Part shown: in pieces, positions 1 to 7,372 of the stretch
Position numbering within the stretch: position 1 is the stretch's first letter
Layout: each line of letters starts with the position of its first letter
Source: a bacterium
Lineage (GTDB): Bacteria; Armatimonadota; Zipacnadia; Zipacnadales; Zipacnadaceae
Assembly: GCA_030603495.1 (NCBI GenBank)
Contig: JAUVXR010000013.1
Span: 1 to 64,000 of the forward strand
Length of the DNA: 64,000 nt
Direction: 5' to 3'
The notes under the pieces: model-generated
Seen by the model: the letters and a program-made list of their open reading frames with translations, nothing else
What the model was told of the DNA's origin: nothing
The model's database searches: none
Made by a program: the position numbers and the translations under genes

Positions 1-109
1 TCTCTGTTTCCTGCACTGATTCCTCCTCTGTGGATCATTTAGCTAACACAACCCGGGATTAGAAGAGTTCTGCCTGCACCGCTGACCCCAATTCTAGCAA
101 ATTCAAGCA

Positions 110-139
110 TTGACTTCTACCTCCTCCCCCCGCTATAAT
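110..139 (+). promoter_or_regulatory. sigma-70-type promoter for the first gene
   Basis: A -35 box TTGACT (110-115) and a -10 box TATAAT (134-139) are separated by 18 bp. Transcription would start near 146 and leave a leader of about 135 nt before the GTG start at 281. No gene is seen in bases 1-280. Confidence 0.6.
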
Positions 140-280
140 ACCTTTGCAGCAGTCTCGACAAGTAAGCATATGGGAAGTGTCCCGTTGGATAGGGTTACCT
201 CACCGGTCTGAACCACGCTGCGCGTTTCGGCCGCCCCGTACTCTAGACACAAGCAGCAGCCGGTATCCGGAGGAAAAGCA

Positions 281-3205
281 GTGACTGGAAGACATATGTC
301 GATGTTGGTGAAGCCTGAGTGCGGACCATACCGCCCCCTCCCTACTAGGGAAGGTGAGTGGGCCAGGGGTGGTGACCTGGTTCGTCTGCCCTTGGAGATG
401 CTCGACGTGGGCCTGCCCGAATCATTGTCGAGTAAGGACCTGCGTAGCTTCGCAGTCGTCTGCCACGATGGCACCAATTGGACCTCGTTGCCCTGCCAGG
501 TTGAGCCACTCAGTGGCTACGGTGAATGGCAAGGCAAGCAGGCATCTGGGAACATGCCCACCTGGCAGCTTGTATTTCCTGCACCGACCGCGGCACGGCC
601 AACTGCTGCGGAGTGGCCTGATGCACAGCACTTCGAGGGCCACCTTGACCTGCGTCTATGGGATAGCTACCACATGGCCCGGCTGGAAGGCGTACGCCTC
701 TACTACTCGACTTGCGAGGCAGCTAGCCCCGCAGTGGATACCCCTGCAACTCTGGAGCTGAGCGAAACTGACGACGGCTACTCAGTATGGCTCGACGGTC
801 AACTCGTGCTACATTTTGCTGCTCGTCTCAACTTCCAGATTGACCAGGTGTTCATGCCCGGCTCCGATACCAACCTCGTTGCTCCAGATACTGTTTGGCG
901 CTGGGCTTTGTCTGCAGATATCACTGACTGCTTATCGCCGCCCGTCGATGAGCACGTCGAGTTCCTGCCTCGAATCACCCAGGGAGTGGACCTAGTCGTC
1001 GAAGTCAAGGCTACCTCGCGCACGGGGGCCATGAGTGCGTTGATGCATATCTACACGGTCGGGTCCTCATTGGCCCTGACTCTGGACTGCTACCGCTCGC
1101 GGCGCACCCTGCCTGAACCTGACGTGGACGGGGCAGCTAACCAGTTGGATCGCGCCCCGAATCACACCTCCGAAGACGGCATCTACGCCACAGTGCTGGT
1201 AAACTGCCCGGCACAGCGACTCAAGGACGTCTGGGACCATCTCAGCCCCCACCGTACGTTTTGCCCGGATTCCACATTACAGAGATATGAGCGAAACGAC
1301 GACGGCCAATGGATGGCACTGAACTGTGGTGATGCGGCAATTGGACTTATAACCCGTGGCCACACCATGGGCAACGTCCTACCCTGGTTCTGGGCAAAGC
1401 CAGGCAACGGGGCGTATCTCGGGACAGACCCGTACGGTGCGGTGGTGAACGGGCATTTTGAGGCGCTTGATTCTCACACAATCATCCTCGCGCCCCGGGT
1501 TGAGCAGATGCAGGACCTTTTTGAACGTGTCTTAACCCATCCTGTGCTTGTATTTGTGTACCCACATCGTCAGCCACCGGTGATGGCTGCATATCAATGT
1601 CTGGCCAAATGGGTTGCGTTATGTAGCGATCACCTGCTAGTACCCGGACGATACCGACGAGCAATGCTCACGAGTGGCCCGCCGACGGATGACTGCCAGA
1701 GCATTGATCTTCCCATCGCCGAGTTTGTGTGGCTCTATGAGCGCACCAGACACAAACCGTTCCTGGAGAAGGCCAGTCAAGCTGCACTGTTTGTGGCCGA
1801 CTGGTTCAAGCAAGGCTACTATGCCCGCCGGGGTGAGAAGCCACTGGCCCCCGATGACGGCGGTATCTACCAGTCCGAGCATAACTATCTCCTGCTTGCT
1901 CTGGCCCGTGTCTATCGTCACGTGAAGGACGCCCGGCTCCTCGACGCTATTGATGAGACCCTGGCATGGATCGAGGACCAGCGTGGTGGGCTTGGTACTT
2001 GGGAATACCATGACTTCCGATGGCATGCGGGGGCTTACCACTGGGACGGTAGTGGTGTCTACTACTGGCCAGTCAACACCAACCAGGCAGCCAGCGTGAA
2101 TTTCCGCTTGTATCAGTTGTTGGGCGAACCTAAGTATCTCGCCGCAGCTACCGAGATCGTGGACATGTACCTCGGGCGGAAACCCAAGAATAGTTGGCCG
2201 CTGACCCAGGGCTGGGGCGTGAGCGACGAAACGCGCGGTGCCCACTTGTGGGTCGAGGCCTGGGAGGTCTATCCGGAAGACGACCCTACGCACCCCGGAA
2301 AGCAGTTTGCTCACTGGCTGGGAGATATGACGGATCACATTTGGTTGGGGGGACTTCCGCTTTGCCGACACCAGATTTACCGGGAGGGCGCACTTCCAGG
2401 CGAGGTTCCCAGTGTGTTCCTCAGCCCCGGCTACTCTCATAGTCACAGTTGTGGCTCTATTACTGACCTCAGCGCCCGGCTCAACAATTCTGCCGTAGTC
2501 GGGGTCAGTGAGACACTGACCAGTTTCGCTTTCAAGGATGGCTACTATAGCTTCAGCCCGCGTTTTGGCTGGCCCACCAACTTCATGATCAGCCACTACA
2601 CCTGGCAGCCCCGCCCGGTGGATGAGGCATGGTGGTTGGATCCGGAGATGCTTCTGGGCCTGTACGCTGCCGCGCGTCGCGGCTGGGTGCCGCCGGAGGA
2701 CCTGCAAGCTGCGCTCTGGAAGGTCTACACAATGCTGGTCAACACCTACATCTCGCTTGACGGACAACACGGCGGCTGGGCCGCGGCCTATGACTGTATG
2801 GAGGGCCAGCCCCTGAAGTTCTTGGGCAGCTTCTTCAGCGGCAGTGGGTATGCCCCTTATCGCTCCGACGAGCCCCGCGAGATTCATGGCTTCCTGCTGC
2901 GCGAAGCCAGCCACGATGGTTTCACACACTACCGGACTTCTCTCGAGCCGCTCGTCGCGGACTTGCTCTCCGTCGAGAGCGTCCAACAGGAGGACAAGAA
3001 CTGCCATATCGAACTGACCGACCAGTCTGACGCTCAGGGCTTGCCCCTCCTGCGTGCCGCGCTGGTACCTCTGCCCGCTGCTGCAGGCGAAATCCGCCCA
3101 GAGGATCTCACCGTGCTCCTGGACGGTTCCAAGTATGACGTACAAGACACCACTCGTGTGGCAATTGGCGACACCGACTTCTTGCTGCTTACCGTTCATC
3201 TGTGA
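281..3205 (+). CDS. large (alpha/alpha)-barrel-like protein, possibly carbohydrate-active
   Basis: This 974-aa protein starts at GTG 281, chosen because GGAGG at 269-273 sits 7 nt upstream. There is no signal peptide or membrane segment. The first ~400 residues look beta-rich. Residues ~430-800 read as a helical toroid with many Trp, Tyr, His and acidic residues, a composition typical of glycoside hydrolases and polysaccharide lyases with an (alpha/alpha)6 fold. I cannot assign a family; a YetA/rhamnogalacturonan exo-lyase-like relation is only a guess. A good promoter lies upstream and the gene stands alone. Without a signal peptide the product would act in the cytoplasm on imported oligosaccharides, which is inference. 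Confidence 0.75.
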   Translation: MTGRHMSMLVKPECGPYRPLPTREGEWARGGDLVRLPLEMLDVGLPESLSSKDLRSFAVVCHDGTNWTSLPCQVEPLSGYGEWQGKQASGNMPTWQLVFPAPTAARPTAAEWPDAQHFEGHLDLRLWDSYHMARLEGVRLYYSTCEAASPAVDTPATLELSETDDGYSVWLDGQLVLHFAARLNFQIDQVFMPGSDTNLVAPDTVWRWALSADITDCLSPPVDEHVEFLPRITQGVDLVVEVKATSRTGAMSALMHIYTVGSSLALTLDCYRSRRTLPEPDVDGAANQLDRAPNHTSEDGIYATVLVNCPAQRLKDVWDHLSPHRTFCPDSTLQRYERNDDGQWMALNCGDAAIGLITRGHTMGNVLPWFWAKPGNGAYLGTDPYGAVVNGHFEALDSHTIILAPRVEQMQDLFERVLTHPVLVFVYPHRQPPVMAAYQCLAKWVALCSDHLLVPGRYRRAMLTSGPPTDDCQSIDLPIAEFVWLYERTRHKPFLEKASQAALFVADWFKQGYYARRGEKPLAPDDGGIYQSEHNYLLLALARVYRHVKDARLLDAIDETLAWIEDQRGGLGTWEYHDFRWHAGAYHWDGSGVYYWPVNTNQAASVNFRLYQLLGEPKYLAAATEIVDMYLGRKPKNSWPLTQGWGVSDETRGAHLWVEAWEVYPEDDPTHPGKQFAHWLGDMTDHIWLGGLPLCRHQIYREGALPGEVPSVFLSPGYSHSHSCGSITDLSARLNNSAVVGVSETLTSFAFKDGYYSFSPRFGWPTNFMISHYTWQPRPVDEAWWLDPEMLLGLYAAARRGWVPPEDLQAALWKVYTMLVNTYISLDGQHGGWAAAYDCMEGQPLKFLGSFFSGSGYAPYRSDEPREIHGFLLREASHDGFTHYRTSLEPLVADLLSVESVQQEDKNCHIELTDQSDAQGLPLLRAALVPLPAAAGEIRPEDLTVLLDGSKYDVQDTTRVAIGDTDFLLLTVHL

Positions 3206-3271
3206 CCACACGCCGTCGCGGAGCACAGACCAGTACGCTCTCGCAGCCATGTCCAGAAAGATAGGCCCCGG

Positions 3272-3585
3272 TGACCTTTCCTCCGAAAACGAGCCCAGGT
3301 GTAGTTTTAGTATTTCCAGTATCCGGACCTGGGAAAAGCGCATGAGCAGAAAGTGCTGGACACCAGAGCAGATCATGGGCAAGCTGCGGGAGGCGCAGGT
3401 GCTAATCGAGTGATGGGAAGACACTACAATATTGTGAGGCCACACAGTTTACTGGGATATCGACCACCGGCCCCGGAAGCAGCCCAGCGATGGTCTCCAG
3501 GCTCGGCTACACCTCGCCTTCCGACCATGGCTGCAGAGCCCGTGAGACTAACATAGCAACTGGTACCCTTGGTGGCGGCAAGTCA
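3272..3585 (+). mobile_element. internally deleted IS3-family element (314 bp)
   Basis: Positions 3341-3411 encode the start of an IS3-family OrfA (MSRKCWTPEQIMGKLREAQV). The stretch from 3412 encodes the C-terminal end of OrfB (HYNIVRPHSLLGYRPPAPEA). Everything between, including the HTH remainder and the DDE core, is missing. The left end begins TGACCTTTCC and the right end finishes GGCGGCAAGTCA, so the outer TGA..TCA termini are inverted. The base triplet CGG lies directly outside both ends (3269-3271 and 3586-3588), consistent with the 3-bp target duplication common in IS3. The element cannot transpose by itself but could be mobilised in trans by a full copy elsewhere. Confidence 0.7.
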
Positions 3586-3588
3586 CGG

Positions 3589-3898
3589 CCTTTGCCAATA
3601 GGAGGTCGCGGACTGTGATAGAAATAGTTGACAGCGGCATAGTATATCGGAATCCGCATCCGAACTTGCGGCCGTACACGCATCCACGCCTGCGTCACTC
3701 ACGTCCGCTGGTGCAGACTGCGCGTCGTTAAGCGCTAGCAGCCATGACACCAGTCCTGTGCCTCGTCCCCTGCCATGCGGCGCCCTCATTACCTGCGTTT
3801 TGACGGGAGGCGAGCGAGTAGAGCGAACTGGCGCGGCTGGCCCGGTTCTGGGCGGAGGGGAAGGAATAGGCTCCCAGCGACGGGAACGTAGAGATGCT
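3589..3898. other. intergenic stretch without a recognisable gene
   Basis: About 310 bp lie between the IS3 remnant and the PHP gene. The PHP reading frame stays open back to 3758, but those extra 47 codons are not like the family and lack a ribosome site. TTGACA occurs at 3628-3633 without a correctly spaced -10 box. I see no RNA or repeat here. Confidence 0.4.
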
Positions 3899-4738
3899 AT
3901 GGCCGTTGACTTGCACATTCATTCGATCTTCTCCGATGGCACGCTCACGCCCGAGCAGATTGTGGGCGTGGCACTGGCCAAGGATCTGACAGCTATTGCC
4001 CTGGCCGACCACGATTCCGTTGGGGGTGTGGCTTCGGCTGACCAGGCTGCTGCGGGGAGCGGGTTGCTGGTCTTACCGGCCGTTGAGATCAGCACCACCC
4101 GGGCCGGCGCCGACGTGCATATTCTGGGCTACTTCATAGATGCCCAAGATGCGCACCTGCTGGAAAAGCTACGGGTGATTCGGCAGGCCCGGCTGCAGCG
4201 CGCCCGAGAGATTGCTGACAAGCTGGCCAAGCTGGGCATCGTCATTGACTTTGAGAAGCTCGTGGAGGAGTCCGGCCCCGATAGCTTGGGCCGGCCACAC
4301 ATTGCGACTCGGCTTGTGAAGGAGGGCCATACCAGCACTGCCCGGGAGGCTTTCGCCAGCTATTTGGGTCGCGGCCGTGCGGCCTACGTGGAACGCTACC
4401 GGCTGACGCCGGTGGAAGCTATTGAGTCGGTGATCGCCGCCGGTGGCTTGCCCGTGCTGGCTCATCCGCGTGTGGACGGTGCCGAGCGGTGGATTGACGA
4501 GTTGATGAATCACGGCCTCCAGGGGTTGGAAGCTTATCACGTTGTGCATAGTCCTGCCCAGGCGCGTCACTATGTCAGCGTGGCCGAGCAGCGGGGCCTG
4601 CTGGTCACCGGCGGCAGCGACTCGCACGGACCAGAGGGGCCGGTGCCGGTAGAGATTGGAGCGGTGGACGTGCCTGACGAATCCGCGCAACGCCTGCTGG
4701 AGTGGGCCCAAAGGCACCAGCCGGCCGGGGCAAAATAG
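3899..4738 (+). CDS. PHP-domain metal-dependent phosphoesterase
   Basis: A protein of about 280 aa begins at ATG 3899, immediately before the PHP motif HIHS (VDLHIHSIFSDG). Further motifs are ALADHDSV, the EIS stretch after VLPAV, VLAHPR and GSDSHGP, which supply the His/Asp/Glu ligands of the polymerase-and-histidinol-phosphatase fold. The length and motif order match the YciV/RNase AM-like subgroup, whose members hydrolyse 3',5'-bisphosphonucleotides or 5'-trim RNA; the exact substrate is inference. The start is chosen because family members begin just ahead of HxHS, although the ribosome site is weak. The next gene follows within 10 bp and is probably cotranscribed. Confidence 0.85.
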   Translation: MAVDLHIHSIFSDGTLTPEQIVGVALAKDLTAIALADHDSVGGVASADQAAAGSGLLVLPAVEISTTRAGADVHILGYFIDAQDAHLLEKLRVIRQARLQRAREIADKLAKLGIVIDFEKLVEESGPDSLGRPHIATRLVKEGHTSTAREAFASYLGRGRAAYVERYRLTPVEAIESVIAAGGLPVLAHPRVDGAERWIDELMNHGLQGLEAYHVVHSPAQARHYVSVAEQRGLLVTGGSDSHGPEGPVPVEIGAVDVPDESAQRLLEWAQRHQPAGAK

Positions 4739-4747
4739 GTGAGCCAT

Positions 4748-5104
4748 ATGGAAACAACGGTAACTGAAGTCGCCGGCGATCCGCCGGTAACAGTACTTGC
4801 GATCTGTGGCGCAGTGGATGCCGGGCCGGAGGGATTGGGGCAGCTCAATGGAGTGCTGGACGGACTGATTGACGAGGGGGCACTTCACCTGGTCGTGGAC
4901 TTGACAGACGCCGAGTTCCTGGTCTCACGGGCGCTGGGTCAGCTCCTAACCACTGCCGTGCGCCTGCGCAGCCGGGGCGGGGACATGGCCATCGCCGGAG
5001 CTACAGGCTCAGTTGCTGCGTCGGTCCTGATGGTGGGAGTGGGCGCGATGGTCCAGCTCTGCGAGACGGTAGAGGACGCCGTCGCGGCCCTCACCACACG
5101 GTAG
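4748..5104 (+). CDS. STAS-domain anti-sigma-factor-antagonist-like protein
   Basis: This is a small (about 118 aa) single-domain protein with the STAS pattern: strand-helix alternation, VVDLTDAEFLVSRALGQLL around residues 52-70, then an alternating Gly-rich C-terminal half. In classical SpoIIAA-type antagonists the motif is DSSGL with a phosphorylated Ser. Here it is VSRAL, so a Ser is kept but the second Ser/Gly context is changed. ATG 4748 is preferred because AGGTGAG lies just upstream; GTG 4739, abutting the previous stop, is an alternative. No kinase or sigma factor partner lies next to it. Confidence 0.7.
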   Translation: METTVTEVAGDPPVTVLAICGAVDAGPEGLGQLNGVLDGLIDEGALHLVVDLTDAEFLVSRALGQLLTTAVRLRSRGGDMAIAGATGSVAASVLMVGVGAMVQLCETVEDAVAALTTR

Positions 5105-5428
5105 GAGAGGGCGCGCTTGTCGCCTTCAGGGCATCGCGGGTCGTTGTCGGCGGCCTGCCTTCTACTATCCCCTAGCTGTTGTTAGCCAGCCAGTCGAGCA
5201 GGTCATCGGCTTCGGCGGGGCTGCTGGGGCTGGGCGCGAAGCTGCGCCGGCGGAAGGAGAGCTAGAAGGTCGGGGCAGGAGTGCCCCTCCCACAACAACA
5301 CAACACGATGGCTCAGGCATCCTGCCTGAGTCATTTTTCTTGGGCCCACCGGCTGGGGTTCGACAAGCTCACCCTAATAGAAGCCGGTGCCACCGGAATG
5401 CACACAAATGTCGGTGGACACATGAGCC
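5105..5428. other. intergenic region with terminator and possible gene relic
   Basis: About 320 bp lie between convergent genes. On the minus strand, roughly 5273-5173 reads open and ends in a coding-looking tail (EADDLLDWLANNS, stop at about 5173), but I see no start or upstream body, so it may be a relic. The stretch 5270-5300 (GGCAGGAGTGCCCCTCCC) resembles a dispersed repeat. A terminator hairpin follows. Confidence 0.3.
5312..5338 (+). terminator. intrinsic terminator after the STAS gene
   Basis: CTCAGGCA pairs with TGCCTGAG across a 3-nt loop (5312-5330), followed by TCATTTTT. It would end transcripts from the PHP-STAS pair. Confidence 0.65.
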
Positions 5429-5995
5429 CTACGATCCAACCGGCAACTCCTTACCACTTGCCAGGTCGAATATCCTGACCGCGCCCTCTTCGATCACCCC
5501 ACACGTGGGGCGCCGCAGCACCTCCTGCTCGGCGAGCGGATAGGTCGGGCTGCCCGGGTTGACGTGCGTGAGGCTGCCGATCTCGCTGACCAGCGGCACA
5601 TGAGTATGGCCGGTGATCAGAAAGGCGACCTGCCACTTCTGGGCCAACGTGACTATCTCATCTACAGGCGTGAGGTGTCCGTGCGTCGCCAGCAGACGCA
5701 CCTTACCCCACTGCGCCAGCAGATAGGGCTGCTGAAGCGGAACTTCCAGCATGAGCTGGTCCACGTCCGCGTCGCAATTGCCGCGTGCGATCAGCACTGG
5801 CACGGGCGCTGAGTTTATGGCCGGGGCCAAGTCATTCGGCCCATAGGCAGGCGCTGGCGTGAACTTGGGCCCGTGGTAGAGCACATCCCCGCAGTGGACG
5901 ATGACCTCGCACGTGCTCAGGACCAGCTCCCAGGCCCGCTGCCAGCCGTCCAGATTGCCGTGGGTGTCGGAGATCAGCCCTATGCGCACAGTCAT
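5429..5995 (-). CDS. yfcE: YfcE-family metallophosphoesterase
   Basis: At 188 aa this is close to the 184 aa of E. coli YfcE. It shows the calcineurin-like metal motifs in order: SDTHGN (residues 9-14), HCGDVLYHGP (~34), ARGNCDADVDQ (~70), THGH (~105) and GHTHVP (~129), then HVNPGSP. The spacing and the GNCD(A/S)(D)VDQ stretch are characteristic of YfcE, a two-metal phosphodiesterase active on generic phosphodiesters. The physiological substrate is unknown in the family. The gene is a minus-strand single unit facing the plus-strand PHP-STAS pair. Confidence 0.9.
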   Translation of the reverse strand: MTVRIGLISDTHGNLDGWQRAWELVLSTCEVIVHCGDVLYHGPKFTPAPAYGPNDLAPAINSAPVPVLIARGNCDADVDQLMLEVPLQQPYLLAQWGKVRLLATHGHLTPVDEIVTLAQKWQVAFLITGHTHVPLVSEIGSLTHVNPGSPTYPLAEQEVLRRPTCGVIEEGAVRIFDLASGKELPVGS

Positions 5996-6178
5996 AATCC
6001 TTCGCGAAACTCGTAGCGTATCTTCGGGTAAGCCTGCCCGTTAACTCTTTCGCGGCAGCAATCATCTCACCTTCTACGCGGACCTGGCTGGGAGGGATAT
6101 GGTCCCATCATGCAGAAGAGTAGTGGGCGAGGCTCGCCGCTCGTCAGGCGAGTAGACTTATAATAGCACGGTGGCATT

Positions 6179-7372
6179 ATGCCACAGTTTGAATATGAAG
6201 CGATAGACCCGGACGGCCAGGCCCAGGCGGGCACCGTTGAGGCGGACTCGCGGATGCTGGCGGCCGTCAAACTGCGCGAACGGGGTCTGCACCTCCAGAC
6301 CCTGAAGGAGCAGAGGCTGGGCCGTCTGGCGACAGACGAGCGTCCCGAGGACGTCGAGTACTCTGTCTTCTACCCGCTCTCTCCGGTCGCGCCACACCGC
6401 CTGGCCGAGCTGTACGCACAACTGGCTGAGCTGTTGGAGGCGGGCGTGGGGATATATGAGGCGACCGAATCGCTCCAAGGACGCGTGGACAAGCGGCTGG
6501 CTCGGATCCTCGAGGAGATCTCGCCTCAGCTTTCGGCAGGGGGGGAGCTGTCTGAACTCATGGCGAGGTATCCGCAGATCTTTCCGGTGCACGTCCGGGC
6601 GATGCTCAGCGCCGGGGAGACGTCAGGCAACCTCGACCAGGCCTGCGCAGCGATCGCCGCGCACTACGACGAGGAGCACCAGCTCCACCAGAAGCTGCGC
6701 CTGCCTAAGATCTACTACGGCCTGGTGCTGATATTCTGCATCCTGGTGCCGACTTTCCCCTGGATCATTTCCCGGGGCCTTAGTTGGTATCTGCATCAAC
6801 TGGCAGTGGTGCTGGTACCGGTAATCGCGGGGCTTATCGCCATGCTTCTGATCGGCAAGGTGGTCCTGGCTATGCCACATGTCAAAGCCGTGGTTGATGA
6901 TATCGTCTTCCGTCTGCCCTGGCTGGCGCCGTTTGGGATGCGTGCGGCCCGGGCGCGCACGCTCCAGACGCTCTACATCCTCACCCGTGCCGGGGTTGAT
7001 CTGCCCGTGTCCGTCAATCTGGCGGGACAGGCCGCGGGCGTGCGGCCAATGAGAGCAGAGCTGCGGATCGCCGCCGCCAGAATCCGGGAGCAGATTCCGG
7101 TGACTCAGGCGTTGGCGGACTGCCGCGGGTTGTCCGACCAGGTTAAGGGCGCGCTGGCCACCGCCGAGCAGACCGGGCTGTACGAGGAGGCGTTGGGGCG
7201 GCTGACCGAGGCCGCGGTCAGCGAGCGGCGCAATGTCATCAACAGGCTTGTCATCGGCAGTATGTTGACCTTCCTGGCATTTACGGCCGTCCCGGTTGCT
7301 ATCGCGGTCTATTTCGGCTACAGTGCTTATGTTGATGCGATTATGGAGCGGTTCGAAGAATGGATGCCATGA
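6179..7372 (+). CDS. type II secretion / type IV pilus inner-membrane protein (GspF/PilC)
   Basis: The 397-aa protein has the PilC/GspF layout: an N-terminal FEYEAIDPDGQ...GTVEADS stretch, then two repeated T2SF helical domains (about 70-190 and 270-390), each followed by hydrophobic helices (about 175-230 and 365-390). In T2SS and pilus machines this polytopic protein sits in the inner membrane and couples the assembly ATPase to the pseudopilus. No GspE/PilB, pseudopilin or secretin gene lies nearby, so it is an orphan here. A TATAAT at 6159-6164 lies very close to the start, suggesting a short leader. The next gene overlaps its stop codon. Confidence 0.9.
   Translation: MPQFEYEAIDPDGQAQAGTVEADSRMLAAVKLRERGLHLQTLKEQRLGRLATDERPEDVEYSVFYPLSPVAPHRLAELYAQLAELLEAGVGIYEATESLQGRVDKRLARILEEISPQLSAGGELSELMARYPQIFPVHVRAMLSAGETSGNLDQACAAIAAHYDEEHQLHQKLRLPKIYYGLVLIFCILVPTFPWIISRGLSWYLHQLAVVLVPVIAGLIAMLLIGKVVLAMPHVKAVVDDIVFRLPWLAPFGMRAARARTLQTLYILTRAGVDLPVSVNLAGQAAGVRPMRAELRIAAARIREQIPVTQALADCRGLSDQVKGALATAEQTGLYEEALGRLTEAAVSERRNVINRLVIGSMLTFLAFTAVPVAIAVYFGYSAYVDAIMERFEEWMP

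Noticed and set aside
1637-3445. A 602-codon open frame on the minus strand opposite the first large gene
   Set aside because: It has no ribosome site and low-complexity, non-family protein content. The plus-strand frame has a ribosome site and coherent protein features. It is a mirror of high G+C codon use.
3628-3656. TTGACA upstream of the PHP gene as a promoter
   Set aside because: No -10 box occurs at 16-18 bp; the nearest TATA-like sequences are 6-9 bp away.
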